Shown here piece after piece: positions 26,507 through 38,410 of a stretch of DNA of 64,000 nucleotides (position 1 is its first letter; the number at the start of each line of letters is the position of its first letter). The DNA is from Rehaibacterium terrae. Its GTDB lineage: Bacteria > Pseudomonadota > Gammaproteobacteria > Xanthomonadales > Xanthomonadaceae. The notes beneath the pieces are model-generated. The model did not search any database, was not told the origin of the DNA, and was given only the letters and a program-made list of their open reading frames with translations. Both the position numbers and the translations under genes were made by a program. The stretch is from contig NZ_JACHHX010000017.1 in the NCBI RefSeq assembly GCF_014202935.1, forward strand, positions 1 through 64,000, in the 5' to 3' direction.

Positions 26507-27511
26507 ATGAAGCATTTCCTCAACACCCAGGACTGGTCCCGCGCCGAGCTCGACGCCTTGCTCGCCCAGGCGGCCGAATTCAAGCGCTCGAAGTTCGGCG
26601 ACCAGCTCCGCGGCCGGACCATCGCACTGGTGTTCTTCAACCCCTCGCTGCGCACCCGCACCAGCTTCGAGATCGGCGCGTTCCAGCTCGGCGGCCACGC
26701 GGTGGTACTGGCGCCGGGCAAGGATGCCTGGCCGATCGAGTTCGACCTCGGCACGGTCATGGATGGCGAGGCCGAGGAGCACATCGCCGAGGTGGCGCGG
26801 GTGCTCAGCCGCTACGTCGACCTGATCGGCGTGCGCGCCTTCCCGAAGTTCGTCGACTGGTCGCAGGACCGCGAGGACCGCGTGCTCAAGGGCTTCGCCA
26901 GGTACGCCACGGTGCCGGTCATCAACATGGAGACCATCACCCACCCCTGCCAGGAGCTGGCCCACATCCTCGCCCTGCAGGAGCACTTCGGCACCACCGA
27001 CCTGCGTGGCAAGAAGTACGTGCTGACCTGGACCTACCACCCCAGGCCGCTCAACACCGCCGTCGCCAACTCGGCCCTGACGATCGCCACCCGCATGGGC
27101 ATGGACGTGACCCTGCTGTGCCCGACCCCCGAGTACGTGCTCGACGAGCGCTACATGGAGTGGGCGCGGCGGAACGTCGCCGAGAGCGGCGGCAGCCTGC
27201 AGGTCAGTCACGACATCGAAAGCGCCTACCGCGGCGCCGACGTGGTGTACGCCAAGAGCTGGGGCGCGCTGCCGTACTTCGGCAACTGGGGTCCGGAAAA
27301 GCCCATCCGCGACGCCCACAAGCACTTCATCGTCGACGAGGCCAAGATGGCGCTGACCAACAACGGCGTTTTCAGCCACTGCCTGCCGCTGCGCCGCAAC
27401 GTCAAGGCCACCGACGCGGTGATGGACTCCCCCAACTGCATCGCCATCCATGAGGCCGAGAACCGGTTGCACGTGCAGAAGGCGGTGATGGCGGCGCTGG
27501 CGCACCAGTGA
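26507..27511 (+). CDS. argF': N-acetylornithine carbamoyltransferase
   Basis: 334 residues. Transfers the carbamoyl group to N-acetyl-L-ornithine, giving N-acetylcitrulline; it replaces ornithine carbamoyltransferase in Xanthomonas-type arginine synthesis. The carbamoyl phosphate motif reads FNPSLRTRTSFEIGAFQLGG. HPCQELAH and SHCLPLRRNVKATDAVMDSP are also present, the latter with the lysine (in NVK) corresponding to the carboxylated Lys302 region of the Xanthomonas campestris enzyme. The whole sequence follows that enzyme closely rather than ArgF/OTCase. It is the first gene of the arginine cluster, preceded by a candidate attenuator. Confidence 0.95.
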   Translation: MKHFLNTQDWSRAELDALLAQAAEFKRSKFGDQLRGRTIALVFFNPSLRTRTSFEIGAFQLGGHAVVLAPGKDAWPIEFDLGTVMDGEAEEHIAEVARVLSRYVDLIGVRAFPKFVDWSQDREDRVLKGFARYATVPVINMETITHPCQELAHILALQEHFGTTDLRGKKYVLTWTYHPRPLNTAVANSALTIATRMGMDVTLLCPTPEYVLDERYMEWARRNVAESGGSLQVSHDIESAYRGADVVYAKSWGALPYFGNWGPEKPIRDAHKHFIVDEAKMALTNNGVFSHCLPLRRNVKATDAVMDSPNCIAIHEAENRLHVQKAVMAALAHQ

Positions 27512-27565
27512 GCGGACAGCGGTGAGCGGAGAAATGCCGCTCGCCGGTGATCGCTGATCCCGCTG
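27510..27565. repeat. Heptanucleotide-period repeats between argF' and argG
   Basis: Two short arrays: GAGCGGA, CAGCGGT, GAGCGGA (27510-27530), and CGGTGAT, CGCTGAT, CCCGCTG (27545-27565). The first begins inside the argF' stop codon. Confidence 0.6.
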
Positions 27566-27610
27566 TCATCCCGAATATCCCAATCAATCGAATACCGGCC
27601 GGACTACGCT

Positions 27611-27645
27611 CATGACCACTCACCAATCACCGCTGACCGCGGACA
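27611..27645. repeat. Heptad repeat containing the argG start codon
   Basis: Period-7 units CATGACC, ACTCACC, AATCACC, GCTGACC, GCGGACA. They encode the non-conserved N-terminal residues [11 protein letters not shown] of ArgG. Confidence 0.6.
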
Positions 27646-28853
27646 ACAAAGACATCGTCCTCGCCTTCTCCGGCGGCCTCGACACCAGCTTCTGCATCCC
27701 CTGGCTGAAAGAGCGCGGCTGGACGGTGCACACCGTGTTCGCCGACACCGGCGGCGTCGATGCCGCCGAGCGTGCCTACATCGAGGCGCGCGCAGCCGAG
27801 CTCGGAGCGGCCTCGCACATCACCGTCGATGGCGGGCCGGCGATCTGGGACGGCTTCGTGGTGCCGTTCGTGATGGCCGGCGAGGGTTACCAGGGCCAGT
27901 ACCCGCTGCTGGTGTCCGACCGCTACCTGATCGTCGAGGCCGCGCTCCGGCGCGCCGCCGAGCTGGGCACGCGCGCCATCGCGCACGGCTGCACCGGCAT
28001 GGGCAACGACCAGGTCCGCTTCGACCTGGCGGTGAAGGCGCTGGGCGATTACCGGATCGTCGCGCCGATCCGCGAGATCCAGAAGGAGCACACCCAGACC
28101 CGCGCCTACGAGCAGGCCTATCTGGAAGCGCGCGGCTTCGAAGTGCGCGCCAAGCAGAAGCGCTACACCATCAACGAGAACCTGCTCGGCGTGACGCTGT
28201 CCGGCGGTGAGATCGACCAGTGGCAGGCGCCGGGCGAGGGCGCGCGCGGCTGGTGCGCGCCGCGCGCCGAGTGGCCGGCACAGCCGCTGCGGGTGCGGCT
28301 CGGCTTCGAGCGCGGCGAGGCGGTGTCGCTGGACGGCGAACGCCTGCCCGGTGCGCAACTGCTCGCGAAACTCAACGGCCTGTTTGCGCAGTACGGCGTC
28401 GGTCGCGGCCTGTACACCGGCGACACCACCATCGGTCTCAAGGGCCGCATCGTGTACGAAGCCCCGGGACTGAGCGCCCTGCTCGCCGCGCACCGGGCGC
28501 TGGAGGAAGCCGTACTGAGCAAGCAGCAGAACCGCTTCAAGCCCGAGGTCGCGCGCAAGTGGGTGGAACTGGTCTACGAAGGCTTCTTCCACGATCCGCT
28601 CAAGACCGACCTGGAGGCCTTCCTGCGTTCCAGCCAGGCCTGCGTCAACGGCGTGGTGACGCTGGAGACGAGCGGCGGCCGCGTCGACGCGGTGGCGGTC
28701 GAGTCCCCGCACATCCTGCACGCCAAGGGCGCCACCTACGCCCAGTCGGCCGACTGGGGCGTGGCCGAGGCGGAGGGCTTCATCCGGCTGTACGGGATGA
28801 GCTCGACGCTGTGGGCGGAGGTGAATCGTGGGCCGGTAACCGGTAACCGGTAA
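27612..28853 (+). CDS. argG: Argininosuccinate synthase
   Basis: 413 residues. Joins citrulline and aspartate with ATP. The ATP-pyrophosphatase loop is [12 protein letters not shown]. Other conserved segments are [27 protein letters not shown] and [13 protein letters not shown]. The usual N-terminus of the family begins near [10 protein letters not shown]. The ten residues before it come from a heptad repeat that also holds the ATG, and the last residues (GPVTGNR and stop) come from another heptad array at 28835. Citrulline is supplied by the deacetylase encoded next. Confidence 0.95.
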   Translation: MTTHQSPLTADNKDIVLAFSGGLDTSFCIPWLKERGWTVHTVFADTGGVDAAERAYIEARAAELGAASHITVDGGPAIWDGFVVPFVMAGEGYQGQYPLLVSDRYLIVEAALRRAAELGTRAIAHGCTGMGNDQVRFDLAVKALGDYRIVAPIREIQKEHTQTRAYEQAYLEARGFEVRAKQKRYTINENLLGVTLSGGEIDQWQAPGEGARGWCAPRAEWPAQPLRVRLGFERGEAVSLDGERLPGAQLLAKLNGLFAQYGVGRGLYTGDTTIGLKGRIVYEAPGLSALLAAHRALEEAVLSKQQNRFKPEVARKWVELVYEGFFHDPLKTDLEAFLRSSQACVNGVVTLETSGGRVDAVAVESPHILHAKGATYAQSADWGVAEAEGFIRLYGMSSTLWAEVNRGPVTGNR

Positions 28854-28855
28854 CC
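28835..28855. repeat. Heptad repeat (GGTAACC)x3 spanning the argG stop
   Basis: Three exact copies of GGTAACC. The argG stop codon TAA (28851-28853) lies inside the third copy. Confidence 0.8.
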
Positions 28856-28919
28856 AGGAGCCAGTGGTGCGGCGGTGCTTTCGTCGGCGATCGAGTCTTG
28901 TCTCCCCCGCAATCGTTTT

Positions 28920-28954
28920 CCGGTTACCGATTACCGGTTCCCGGTTACCAACCA
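28920..28954. repeat. Heptad repeat before the acetylcitrulline deacetylase gene
   Basis: Units CCGGTTA, CCGATTA, CCGGTTC, CCGGTTA, CCAACCA. In part it is the reverse complement of the 28835 array, so the two could pair as a long hairpin in the argG-argE transcript. Confidence 0.75.
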
Positions 28955-28970
28955 CCCCGTGAAGACGAAC

Positions 28971-30053
28971 ATGCTCGAGCGAGTCCTCCAACATCTCGAA
29001 GCGCTTGTCGCCTTCGACACCCGCAACCCGCCACGCGCCATCGGCACCGGCGGAATCTTCGACTACGTGCGTGAGCACCTGCCGGGCTTCCGCATCGAGG
29101 TCACCGACTTCGGCGCCGGGGCGGTGTCGCTGCTGGCGGTGCGCGGCAGCCCGAGCCGGCTGTTCAACGTGCACCTGGACACGGTGCCATCCTCGCCGGA
29201 GTGGAGCGCCGACCCGCACCGGCTGCGCGTCGAGGGCGGCCGCGCCATCGGCCTGGGCGCCTGCGACATCAAGGGCGCGGCGGCGGGCCTGCTCGCGGCG
29301 GCGGCAGAGACGCGGGGCGATGCCGCCTTCCTGTTCAGCAGTGACGAGGAGGCCAACGACGCGCGCTGCATCGCCGGCTTCCTCGCCGGCGACCACGGCT
29401 TCCGCGAGGCCATCGTCGCCGAGCCGACCGGCTGCGAGGCGGTGCTGGCACACCGCGGCATGAGCGCGGTGCGGATGGCCTTCCGTGGCCGCGCCGGCCA
29501 TGCCTCTTCGGCCGATGCGCTCGACGCCAGTGCGTTGCACCAGGCGATGCGCTGGGGCGTGAAGGCGCTCGACCACGTGCAGGGCTGCAGCCACCTGCGT
29601 TTCGGCGGCCTGACCGGGCTGCGCTTCAACATCGGCAAGGTCGAGGGCGGCATCAAGGCCAACGTGATCGCACCGGCCGCGGAAGTGCGTTTCGGCTTCC
29701 GTCCGCTGCCCTCGCAGGACATGGACGCGCTGCACGCCACCTTCCGCGGTCTCGCCGACCCGGCCGCGCTGGCCGAGTACGAGGAGACCTTCCGCGGGCC
29801 GCCACTGCCGGCTGGCGATGTCGCCGCGGCCGAAGCACGCCGCCTGCAGGCACGCGACCTCGCCGACGAACTCGGCCTGCCGGTCGGCAACGCGGTGGAT
29901 TTCTGGACCGAGGCCTCGCTGTTCTCGCGCGCCGGCCTCACCGCCATCGTCTACGGCCCCGGCCACATCGCCCAGGCGCATACCGCCGACGAGTGGGTGG
30001 CGCTGGACCAGCTCGAAACCTACGCCCAGTCCGTGAAGCGCATCCTCACCTGA
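28971..30053 (+). CDS. argE: N-acetyl-L-citrulline deacetylase
   Basis: 360 residues from the ATG at 28971 (a GTG at 28959 is the alternative). An M20-family zinc hydrolase. Metal and catalytic motifs are [27 protein letters not shown] and [27 protein letters not shown] is the ArgE-like N-terminus. In an organism with acetylornithine carbamoyltransferase, the deacetylase works on N-acetylcitrulline rather than N-acetylornithine, as shown for Xanthomonas. Upstream in-frame codons are heptad repeat and are not part of the protein. Confidence 0.93.
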   Translation: MLERVLQHLEALVAFDTRNPPRAIGTGGIFDYVREHLPGFRIEVTDFGAGAVSLLAVRGSPSRLFNVHLDTVPSSPEWSADPHRLRVEGGRAIGLGACDIKGAAAGLLAAAAETRGDAAFLFSSDEEANDARCIAGFLAGDHGFREAIVAEPTGCEAVLAHRGMSAVRMAFRGRAGHASSADALDASALHQAMRWGVKALDHVQGCSHLRFGGLTGLRFNIGKVEGGIKANVIAPAAEVRFGFRPLPSQDMDALHATFRGLADPAALAEYEETFRGPPLPAGDVAAAEARRLQARDLADELGLPVGNAVDFWTEASLFSRAGLTAIVYGPGHIAQAHTADEWVALDQLETYAQSVKRILT

Positions 30054-30069
30054 CCTGCCTTCCCCACGG

Positions 30070-30095
30070 CAGGAGCGGCGGCCGCCGCTCCTGCA
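30070..30095. repeat. Perfect 26-bp palindrome, REP-like family
   Basis: GCAGGAGCGGCGG and its exact complement, in the 65-base gap between argE and the kinase-acetyltransferase gene. It is a strong hairpin within the arg transcript and shares the GGAGCGGC core with copies at 18253, 40252 and 52634. Confidence 0.8.
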
Positions 30096-30118
30096 CAGTC
30101 GCCCCAGACACCACGAAC

Positions 30119-31426
<1,308 letters not shown>

Positions 31427-31450
31427 ACCCCGGCACCGGAGTCGCCCCCC

Positions 31451-32056
31451 ATGTCCGCATGGCTGCAACCACTCACGCTGAAAGGACGGCACGTCAGCCT
31501 GGAACCGCTGTCGCCCGCGCACGCGCCGGCGCTGGCGTTGGCCGCCGCCGACGGCGAGCTGCATCGGCTCTGGTATACCTCGGTGCCCGGGCCGCACGAG
31601 GTGGAGGCATACGTGCAAAAGGCGCTGGCACAACAGGACGCCGGCTTGGCGCTGCCGTTCGCCGTGCGCGATGCGCAGGGCGACATCGTCGGCAGCACGC
31701 GCTACTGCAACGCCGACGCGGCCAACCGTCGGGTCGAGATCGGCTACACCTGGTACGCCAGGCGCGTGCAGCGCACCGCGCTCAACACCGAGGCCAAGCG
31801 CCTGTTGTTGGCGCACGCCTTCGAAACGCTGGGCTGCATCGCGGTCGAGTTCCGCACCCACTGGCACAACCGCCGGTCGCGCGAGGCCATCGCCCGGCTC
31901 GGCGCGAGGCAGGACGGCGTGCTGCGCAACCACATGATCATGCCGGACGGCACGTACCGCGACACGGTGGTGTTTTCGATCATCGCATCCGAATGGCCGA
32001 CCGTGCGGCGCGGCCTCGACTGGCGACTGGAGCAGGGAGGGCGCGGCGATGCGTAA
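31451..32056 (+). CDS. GNAT-family N-acetyltransferase (RimJ/RimL-like)
   Basis: 201 residues. Acetyltransf_3 type fold: the N-terminal [19 protein letters not shown] and the later [23 protein letters not shown] and [23 protein letters not shown] are typical of this branch. It lies inside the arginine operon, 24 bases after the kinase-acetyltransferase gene and overlapping argC by eight bases. It is not an ArgA. A protein N-terminal or small-molecule acetyltransferase is likely. Whether it belongs to arginine synthesis is unknown. Confidence 0.85.
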   Translation: MSAWLQPLTLKGRHVSLEPLSPAHAPALALAAADGELHRLWYTSVPGPHEVEAYVQKALAQQDAGLALPFAVRDAQGDIVGSTRYCNADAANRRVEIGYTWYARRVQRTALNTEAKRLLLAHAFETLGCIAVEFRTHWHNRRSREAIARLGARQDGVLRNHMIMPDGTYRDTVVFSIIASEWPTVRRGLDWRLEQGGRGDA

Positions 32057-33011
32057 GTCCCTGGGCATCGTCGGCGCGCGCGGCCATGTCGGCGGCGAGT
32101 TGATCCGGCTGCTCGCCGGCCATCCCGGCTTCACGCTGGCCTTCGTGTCCTCGCGCGAGCTGGCCGGGCGGCCGGTGAAGGATCACGTCGCCGGCTTCGA
32201 CGGCGAACTGGCCTTCGAGAACCTCGATCCGGCCGCAGTGGCGGGGAAGGGCGCCGATGCCGTGGTGCTGGCCCTGCCGAACGGCAAGGCTGCGCCCTAT
32301 GTCGCCGCCATCGAGGAGGCCGCGCCGGAGACGGTGATCATCGACCTCTCCGCCGATTACCGCTTCGACGACGGCTGGCATTACGGTCTGCCCGAGCTGA
32401 CCCGCAGTCACGGTGTCGGAACGACGCGCATCAGCAATCCCGGCTGCTACGCCACCGCCATGCAGCTCGCGCTGGCACCGATGCTGGGCGACCTCGACGG
32501 GCCGGCGCAGTGTTTCGGCGTCTCCGGCTACAGCGGCGCGGGCACCACGCCCTCGGACAGGAACGACCCGGACAAGCTGCGCGACAACCTGATGCCGTAC
32601 TCGCTGGTCGGTCATGTGCACGAGCGTGAAGTGAGCCGTCGGCTCGGGCACCCGGTGGAATTCCTGCCGCACGTGGCGCCGCATTTCCGCGGCCTGACCA
32701 TCACCGCCAACCTGCATCTGTCGCGGCCGTTCGTGCTCGACGAGGTCAAGGCACGCTACCGCGAGCGCTATGCCGGTGAACCGCTGGTGCGGGTGATCGA
32801 CGAGGCTCCGTGGGTGAGCGCGATCGCCGGCCGCCATCACGTCGAGATCGGCGGTTTCGCCCTCAGCGAGGACGGCCGCCGCCTGGTCGTCGTCGCCACC
32901 GAGGACAATCTGCTCAAGGGCGCGGCGACGCAGGCGCTGCAGAATCTCAACCTCGCCTTCGGCTTCGACGAGCTGACCGGCATTCCCGTGGAGACCGCAG
33001 AGCGGCCATGA
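32049..33011 (+). CDS. argC: N-acetyl-gamma-glutamyl-phosphate reductase
   Basis: 320 residues. Reduces N-acetylglutamyl phosphate to the semialdehyde with NADPH. The Rossmann start is [19 protein letters not shown] and the catalytic cysteine is in [28 protein letters not shown] and [17 protein letters not shown] are family signatures. It overlaps the GNAT gene before it and shares ATGA with argH after it. Confidence 0.96.
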   Translation: MRKSLGIVGARGHVGGELIRLLAGHPGFTLAFVSSRELAGRPVKDHVAGFDGELAFENLDPAAVAGKGADAVVLALPNGKAAPYVAAIEEAAPETVIIDLSADYRFDDGWHYGLPELTRSHGVGTTRISNPGCYATAMQLALAPMLGDLDGPAQCFGVSGYSGAGTTPSDRNDPDKLRDNLMPYSLVGHVHEREVSRRLGHPVEFLPHVAPHFRGLTITANLHLSRPFVLDEVKARYRERYAGEPLVRVIDEAPWVSAIAGRHHVEIGGFALSEDGRRLVVVATEDNLLKGAATQALQNLNLAFGFDELTGIPVETAERP

Positions 33012-34306
33012 GCGACCTGATCTGGCAGAAACCCGGCATCAAGATCGACCAGCGCATCCAGCGCTTCCTCGCCGGCGAGGACGTGGCGCTGGATCGCGTG
33101 CTGTTCGTTCACGACATCCGCGCAAGCCGCGCCCATGCCGAAGGGTTGGCGCGGGTCGGCATCCTCTCCACCGACGAATGCGAGGCGCTGTGCCGTGAGC
33201 TGGACGCGTTGGCGCAGGACTGGGCCGAAGGCCGCTTCGTGCTCGACGAACGCTACGAGGACGGCCACTCCGCCATCGAGGCGCGGCTGATCGAGCGTCT
33301 GGGCGACGTCGGCCGCAAGATCCATACCGGCCGCAGCCGCAACGACCAGGTGCTGGTCGCCAGCCGGCTCTACCTGCGCGACGCGCTGGCCGCGCTGCGT
33401 GAGGCCTGCGTCGCCATCGCCGACACCGCGCTCGAGCGCGCGCGCGTCGAGGCCATGCAGCCGCTGCCGGGCTATACCCACCTGCAGCGGGCGATGGTCG
33501 GCTCGGCCGGCATGTGGTGGGGCGGCTGGGTCGAGGCCTTCATCGACGACGCCGTGCTCGCCGCCGACACGGCGCGCTGGGTCGATGCCAACCCGCTCGG
33601 CTCGGCCTCCGGTTACGGCGTCAATCTCGCGCTCGACCGCGACCACACCACGCGGGCGCTCGGCTTCGGGCGCCTGCAGGTGGCGGCCACCTATGCCCAG
33701 CTCTCGCGCGGCAAGTTCGAGCTGCAGGCGCTCACGGCGCTGTCGCAGGCGCTGCTCGACCTGCGCCGGCTGGCCTGGGACCTGAGCCTGTTCACCACCG
33801 CCGAGTTCGGTTTCGTCAGGCTGCCGCCGGAGTACACCACCGGCTCCTCGCTGATGCCGAACAAGCGCAACCCGGATCTGGTCGAGCTGCTGCGTGCCAG
33901 CTACGCCGTGGTGGCGGGGGCCAAGGCCGAGATCGAGCAGATGCTGTCGCTGCCCTCGGGCTATCACCGCGACCTGCAGTTCAGCAAGGGGCCGTTGCTG
34001 CGCGCCTTCCGCCACGGCCTGGACGCGCTGGCGCTGGTGCCGGACCTGCTGCGCGGCCTTCAGTGGAACCGCGAGGCCATCGCCGCGGCGATGGAGCCGG
34101 GCCTGTTCGCCACCGACAAGGCGATCGAGCTGGCCGCCGCCGGCGTGCCGTTCCGCGAGGCCTACCGCATCGCGGCCAGCGAGCCGCTGCCTTCGTACGG
34201 CGCCGACCCCGACGCCAGCCTCGCCGCGCGTGTCTCGCCCGGCGCGGCGGCCGACCTGCGGCTGGACACGCTGGCCGCGCGGCTGGCGGCGCTGCGCGCG
34301 GGCTGA
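33008..34306 (+). CDS. argH: Argininosuccinate lyase
   Basis: 432 residues. Splits argininosuccinate to arginine and fumarate, the last step of the pathway. The fumarase/aspartase superfamily signature is [36 protein letters not shown] and [16 protein letters not shown] are also in place. The ATG at 33008 overlaps the argC stop. argD (acetylornithine aminotransferase) is the only step of this route with no gene in the cluster. Confidence 0.96.
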   Translation: MSDLIWQKPGIKIDQRIQRFLAGEDVALDRVLFVHDIRASRAHAEGLARVGILSTDECEALCRELDALAQDWAEGRFVLDERYEDGHSAIEARLIERLGDVGRKIHTGRSRNDQVLVASRLYLRDALAALREACVAIADTALERARVEAMQPLPGYTHLQRAMVGSAGMWWGGWVEAFIDDAVLAADTARWVDANPLGSASGYGVNLALDRDHTTRALGFGRLQVAATYAQLSRGKFELQALTALSQALLDLRRLAWDLSLFTTAEFGFVRLPPEYTTGSSLMPNKRNPDLVELLRASYAVVAGAKAEIEQMLSLPSGYHRDLQFSKGPLLRAFRHGLDALALVPDLLRGLQWNREAIAAAMEPGLFATDKAIELAAAGVPFREAYRIAASEPLPSYGADPDASLAARVSPGAAADLRLDTLAARLAALRAG

Positions 34307-34372
34307 CGGTCGCCGCGCGCGCGCCGCGCCTGTAGGCTGTCGGCCCCGCCCACCCCACGACCGCGAGACGCC

Positions 34373-36505
34373 GTGAAGTTCTTTTTCCCCTGCGCCAAGG
34401 GCCTGGAATACCTGCTGGTCGACGAACTGCTGGCGCTGGGCGCCACACGGGCCAGCGCGGCGGTGGCCGGTGTGAACGCCGAGGGATCGGTGGAACTGGC
34501 GTATCGCGTCGTGCTGCACTCGCGGCTGGCCAGCCGCGCGCTGTGGCCGCTGGCCGAGTTCGAGTGCGCCGACGAAGCCGCCCTGTATGCCGGCGTGCGC
34601 GCGCTGGACTGGTCGCGCCATCTCGCCGCCGACGGCACGCTGGTGGTGGACGCCAACGTTTCCGGCGCCGGCATCACCCATGCGCGCTTCGCCGCGCAGC
34701 GGGTCAAGGACGCCATCGTCGACCGGTTCCGCGAGCAGGGCGGCGTGCGGCCCTCGGTGGATGCCGAATCGCCCGACCTGCGTCTGAACCTGGTGGTCCG
34801 CAAGGGGCGTGCGGTGCTGTCGGTCGATCTCGGCGGTCCGTTGCACCGGCGTGGATGGCGCCGTGCGCAAGGCGAGGCGCCGCTGAAGGAAAACCTCGCC
34901 GCCGCCATGCTGATCCGTGGCGGCTGGCCGAAGGCATACGCCGAGGGTGGCGGCTTGCTCGACCCGATGTGCGGCGCGGGCACGCTGCTGATCGAGGGCG
35001 CGCTGATGGCGGCCGATGTCGCTCCCGGTCTGGCGCGTCATGGCGACGCCATGCCGACGCGCTGGCGCGGCTTCGACTCGGCGCTGTGGCAGCGGCTGGT
35101 GGACGAGGCGCGCGAGCGCGAGCGCGCCGGCCGCGCCGCGCTGCGGCCGGTGTGCTTCGGCCGCGACCGCGACCCGCAGGCGATCCGCGCGGCGATGGCG
35201 AATGCCGAGGCGGCCGGCGTGGCCGAGGCGATCCACTTCGAGTGCGCCGACGTGCGCGAACTGGCCGCACCCGGCCCGGCGCGTGGCGTCGTGGTCTGCA
35301 ACCCGCCCTACGACGAGCGCCTCGCCGCCGACCCGGCGCTGTACCGCGACCTCGGCGACGCGCTGCGGCGCGCCGTGCCGGACTGGCGCGCCGCGCTGCT
35401 GTGCGGCGACCGCGAACTGGCCTTCGCCACCGGCCTGCGTGCGAACAAGACCTACACGCTGTTCAACGGCGCGCTCGAATGCGCACTGATCGTCTGCGAC
35501 CCGATCGCCGTGCCCGCGCGCGCGCCGCGCGAGGACAAGCCGCTGAGCGAAGGCGCGCAGATGGTCGCCAACCGGCTGCGCAAGAACCTGCGCAAGCTCA
35601 AAGGCTGGCGCGAGCGCGAAGCCGTGAGCTGCTACCGCGCCTACGACGCCGACCTGCCCGAATACGCCGCCGCAATCGATGTCTACACCGAGGACGGCGG
35701 CGAAGAGCGCGTCTTTCTCCACATCCAGGAGTACGAAGCGCCGCGCGAAATTCCCGAGGCCGATGCCCGCCGCCGCTTCGGCGAACTGGTGCGCGCCGCG
35801 GCCGAGGTGTTCTCGGTGCCGCGCGAGCGGATCGCGCTCAAGACCCGTGCCCGCGGCAAGGGCGGCAGCAAGTACGGCCGTTTCGACCGGCGCGGCGAGT
35901 TCATCGTGGTGCGCGAGGGGGCGGTCAGGCTGCGGGTGAACCTGTTCGACTACCTCGACACCGGGCTGTTCCTCGACCACCGCCCGGTGCGGCTGCGCAT
36001 CGCCCGCGAGGCCGCCGGCAAGCGCTTCCTCAACCTGTTCTGCTACACCGGCGCGGCCAGCGTGCATGCGGCGATGGGCGGTGCGGCGCAGACCACCAGC
36101 GTGGATCTGTCGGCCACCTACCTGGAATGGGCCGCCGCCAATCTCGCGCTCAACGGCTGCGCCGGCCAACGGCACCGGCTGGTGCAGGCCGACGCCGTGG
36201 CCTGGCTGGAGGCCGAGCGCGGCGAGTACGACCTGATCTTCTGCGACCCGCCGACCTTCTCCAACTCGGCCCGGGCCGAGGATTTCGACGTCCAGCGCGA
36301 GCACGTGCGCCTGCTGCGCGCGGCGGTGGCCCGGCTGGCGCCGGATGGCCTGCTGATCTTCTCCAACAACTTCCGCCGCTTCCGGCTGGACGAGACGGCG
36401 GTGGGGGAGTTCGCACAGGTGCGCGAGATCAGTCCGGACACGATCCCGCCCGATTTCGCCCGCAATGCCCGCATCCACCGCTGCTGGGAGCTGCGGCGGC
36501 GCTGA
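34373..36505 (+). CDS. rlmL: 23S rRNA (G2069-N7 / G2445-N2)-methyltransferase RlmKL
   Basis: 710 residues from a GTG at 34373. A fusion of two SAM-dependent methyltransferases. The N-terminal part has a THUMP domain (about 40-155) and the RlmL domain, with [16 protein letters not shown] and [11 protein letters not shown] for guanine N2 methylation. The C-terminal RlmK part has [19 protein letters not shown] and [12 protein letters not shown]. It modifies 23S rRNA in domain V. Fused form as in Escherichia coli. No operon partner before it. Confidence 0.96.
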   Translation: MKFFFPCAKGLEYLLVDELLALGATRASAAVAGVNAEGSVELAYRVVLHSRLASRALWPLAEFECADEAALYAGVRALDWSRHLAADGTLVVDANVSGAGITHARFAAQRVKDAIVDRFREQGGVRPSVDAESPDLRLNLVVRKGRAVLSVDLGGPLHRRGWRRAQGEAPLKENLAAAMLIRGGWPKAYAEGGGLLDPMCGAGTLLIEGALMAADVAPGLARHGDAMPTRWRGFDSALWQRLVDEARERERAGRAALRPVCFGRDRDPQAIRAAMANAEAAGVAEAIHFECADVRELAAPGPARGVVVCNPPYDERLAADPALYRDLGDALRRAVPDWRAALLCGDRELAFATGLRANKTYTLFNGALECALIVCDPIAVPARAPREDKPLSEGAQMVANRLRKNLRKLKGWREREAVSCYRAYDADLPEYAAAIDVYTEDGGEERVFLHIQEYEAPREIPEADARRRFGELVRAAAEVFSVPRERIALKTRARGKGGSKYGRFDRRGEFIVVREGAVRLRVNLFDYLDTGLFLDHRPVRLRIAREAAGKRFLNLFCYTGAASVHAAMGGAAQTTSVDLSATYLEWAAANLALNGCAGQRHRLVQADAVAWLEAERGEYDLIFCDPPTFSNSARAEDFDVQREHVRLLRAAVARLAPDGLLIFSNNFRRFRLDETAVGEFAQVREISPDTIPPDFARNARIHRCWELRRR

Positions 36506-36575
36506 GGCGGTGCTGAGACGGCGATTCCCGGCGGGACTTCCGCCCGACCCGGTCCCCGGGGTTATGCTTGGGGCC

Positions 36576-37196
36576 ATGGATTCGCATCCCAGCCCCCTTC
36601 GCGACGAGCCGCTCGGCTGGACTTTCTTCCGCCAGTGGCTGAAGAGCCCGCTGTCGATCGCCGCCATTTCCCCGTCCAGCCGCCAGTTGGCGCGGCAGAT
36701 GGTGGCCGAGTTGCCGGTCGATGCGCGCCGCGTGATCGAGCTGGGCGGCGGCACCGGCGTGATCACCCAGGCCCTGCTCGACCACGGCATCGCTGCCGAC
36801 CAGCTGCTGGTGCTCGAACTCAACCCCGAACTGCACGACCACCTGCGCCGACGTTTCCCGCAGGTGGCGGTGGCCTGCGCCGATGCCTGCGACCTGCCGG
36901 AGGTGGCCAGGCGCGCCGGCCTGCTCGCCGACGGGCCGGCGGATGCGGTGGTGTCGGGGCTCGGCATGCTGTCGATGCCGCGCGCCACCCAGCGCCGCAT
37001 CCTGCAGGCCGCCTTCGACGTGCTGCGGCCGGACGGCCGTTTCATCCAGTTCACCTACGGCCCGGCGGGCCCGGTGGCGGGCGAGGTGGTCGCGGATCTC
37101 GGGCTGGTCGCGCGCCGCGGCAATCTGGCCTGGTGGAACATCCCGCCGGCGACCGTGTACGTCTACACACGCCGTACGGACCGCTCGCCGGCCTGA
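36576..37196 (+). CDS. PmtA-like class I SAM methyltransferase (phospholipid N-methyltransferase type)
   Basis: 206 residues from the ATG at 36576 (another at 36564). The N-terminus WTFFRQWLKSPLSIAAISPSSRQLARQMV is the membrane-contacting helix and P-S-S-motif region typical of phospholipid N-methyltransferases and close relatives. Motif I is VIELGGGTGVITQALL. Likely substrates are phosphatidylethanolamine or another lipid headgroup, but rRNA dimethylase relatives share the layout. Gene order gives no further hint. Confidence 0.7.
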   Translation: MDSHPSPLRDEPLGWTFFRQWLKSPLSIAAISPSSRQLARQMVAELPVDARRVIELGGGTGVITQALLDHGIAADQLLVLELNPELHDHLRRRFPQVAVACADACDLPEVARRAGLLADGPADAVVSGLGMLSMPRATQRRILQAAFDVLRPDGRFIQFTYGPAGPVAGEVVADLGLVARRGNLAWWNIPPATVYVYTRRTDRSPA

Positions 37197-37298
37197 GCGC
37201 GACATCGTCGCCGTGCTGCAACGCTGGATTCCAGCCGAGAACCTGTCGATTGCCGGCACCGCCCCCACATCGAGGGCATCCTGTTGCCGGAGACCACG

Positions 37299-38153
37299 AT
37301 GAGCACCGCCGCTTCCATTCGAGCCGTCCGCCGCATCCAGCGCGGCCTGCCCACCTCCGACGGCGCGGGCGTCAAGCTCACCCGCGTGATCGGCACGCCG
37401 CAGTTGCCCGACCTCGACCCGTTCCTGATGCTCGACGAGTTCGGCACCGACAGGGCCGAGGACTACATCGCCGGCTTTCCCGACCATCCGCACCGCGGCT
37501 TCGAAACCGTCACCTACATGCTCGATGGTCGCATGCGCCACCGCGACAACCACGGCAACGAGGGCCTGCTCACGCCCGGCGCGGTGCAGTGGATGACCGC
37601 CGGGCGCGGCATCGTGCATTCGGAAATGCCCGAGCAGGAGGAGGGCCGCATGCGCGGCTTCCAGCTGTGGGTGAACCTGCCGGCCAAGGACAAGATGACC
37701 GCGCCGCGCTACCAGGAATTCGGCCCCGACCGCATCCCCGAGGTGCGGCCGGCCGAGGGCGTGCGGGTGAAGGTGATCGCTGGCGCGGTCGACGGCGTGG
37801 TCGGCCCGGTCGCACAGCCGGCCACCGACCCGACCTACCTCGACGTGCATCTCGGTGCCGGCGCACGCTTCGAGCACACGCTGCCGGTCGGGCACAGCGC
37901 GTTCGTCTACGTCTACGAGGGCGGGGCGCGGGTGGGCGAGGGCGGCAGCGCCGCCACCGTGAATGCACACGAACTGGCGGTGCTGGGCGAGGGCGAACGC
38001 GTGCGGGTCGAGGGCCGGGCGGCCGACACCCGCCTGATCCTGGTCGCCGGTCGCCCGCTGCGCGAGCCGGTGGCGCGCTACGGCCCGTTCGTGATGAACA
38101 CGCGCGAGGAGATCATGCAGGCCTTCGCCGACTATCAGGCGGGGCGGTTCTGA
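37299..38153 (+). CDS. Pirin family protein
   Basis: 284 residues from the ATG at 37299 preceded by CGGAG. Bicupin fold with N-terminal metal ligands in FPDHPHRGFETVTY and HSEMPEQEE. PFLMLDEFG, QWMTAGRGIVHSEMP and the C-terminal ARYGPFVMNTREEIMQAFADY are pirin signatures. Bacterial pirins include quercetin dioxygenases and regulators of central metabolism. Which applies here is unknown. Confidence 0.92.
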   Translation: MSTAASIRAVRRIQRGLPTSDGAGVKLTRVIGTPQLPDLDPFLMLDEFGTDRAEDYIAGFPDHPHRGFETVTYMLDGRMRHRDNHGNEGLLTPGAVQWMTAGRGIVHSEMPEQEEGRMRGFQLWVNLPAKDKMTAPRYQEFGPDRIPEVRPAEGVRVKVIAGAVDGVVGPVAQPATDPTYLDVHLGAGARFEHTLPVGHSAFVYVYEGGARVGEGGSAATVNAHELAVLGEGERVRVEGRAADTRLILVAGRPLREPVARYGPFVMNTREEIMQAFADYQAGRF

Positions 38154-38410
38154 CCCGCCGCCGGCGGATGCCGCAGACGCCTTGACGGTGGGCCAGGCCT
38201 GGGCCGCGGCCGGAAACGCGATGCGGCGAGCGGATGGGAAACCGGGAAAGCCCGCGGGATCGCGGGCGGCATGCGCTCCCGTTTCTCCCCCCGTATCCCG
38301 CGCTTCCGGCTCGCGGCCCCGCCGCCCCGCAGGGAAGAGGATGACTTTCGGGCCTGTCGGCGACCCGCCGCCGTGCTAGTTTGCCGACTTTCCGGACCGG
38401 GGATGCGGCG

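Noticed and set aside
28875-28970. N-terminal extension of the acetylcitrulline deacetylase
   Set aside because: The codons come from the heptad repeat (RFPVTDYRFPVTNHPV) and precede the conserved ArgE N-terminus.
32837-37054. 1,405-residue open frame on the minus strand
   Set aside because: It lies antisense to argC, argH, rlmKL and the PmtA-like gene. It has no domain signature and its composition (Arg, Ala, Gly, His) is that of a shadow frame in G+C-rich DNA.
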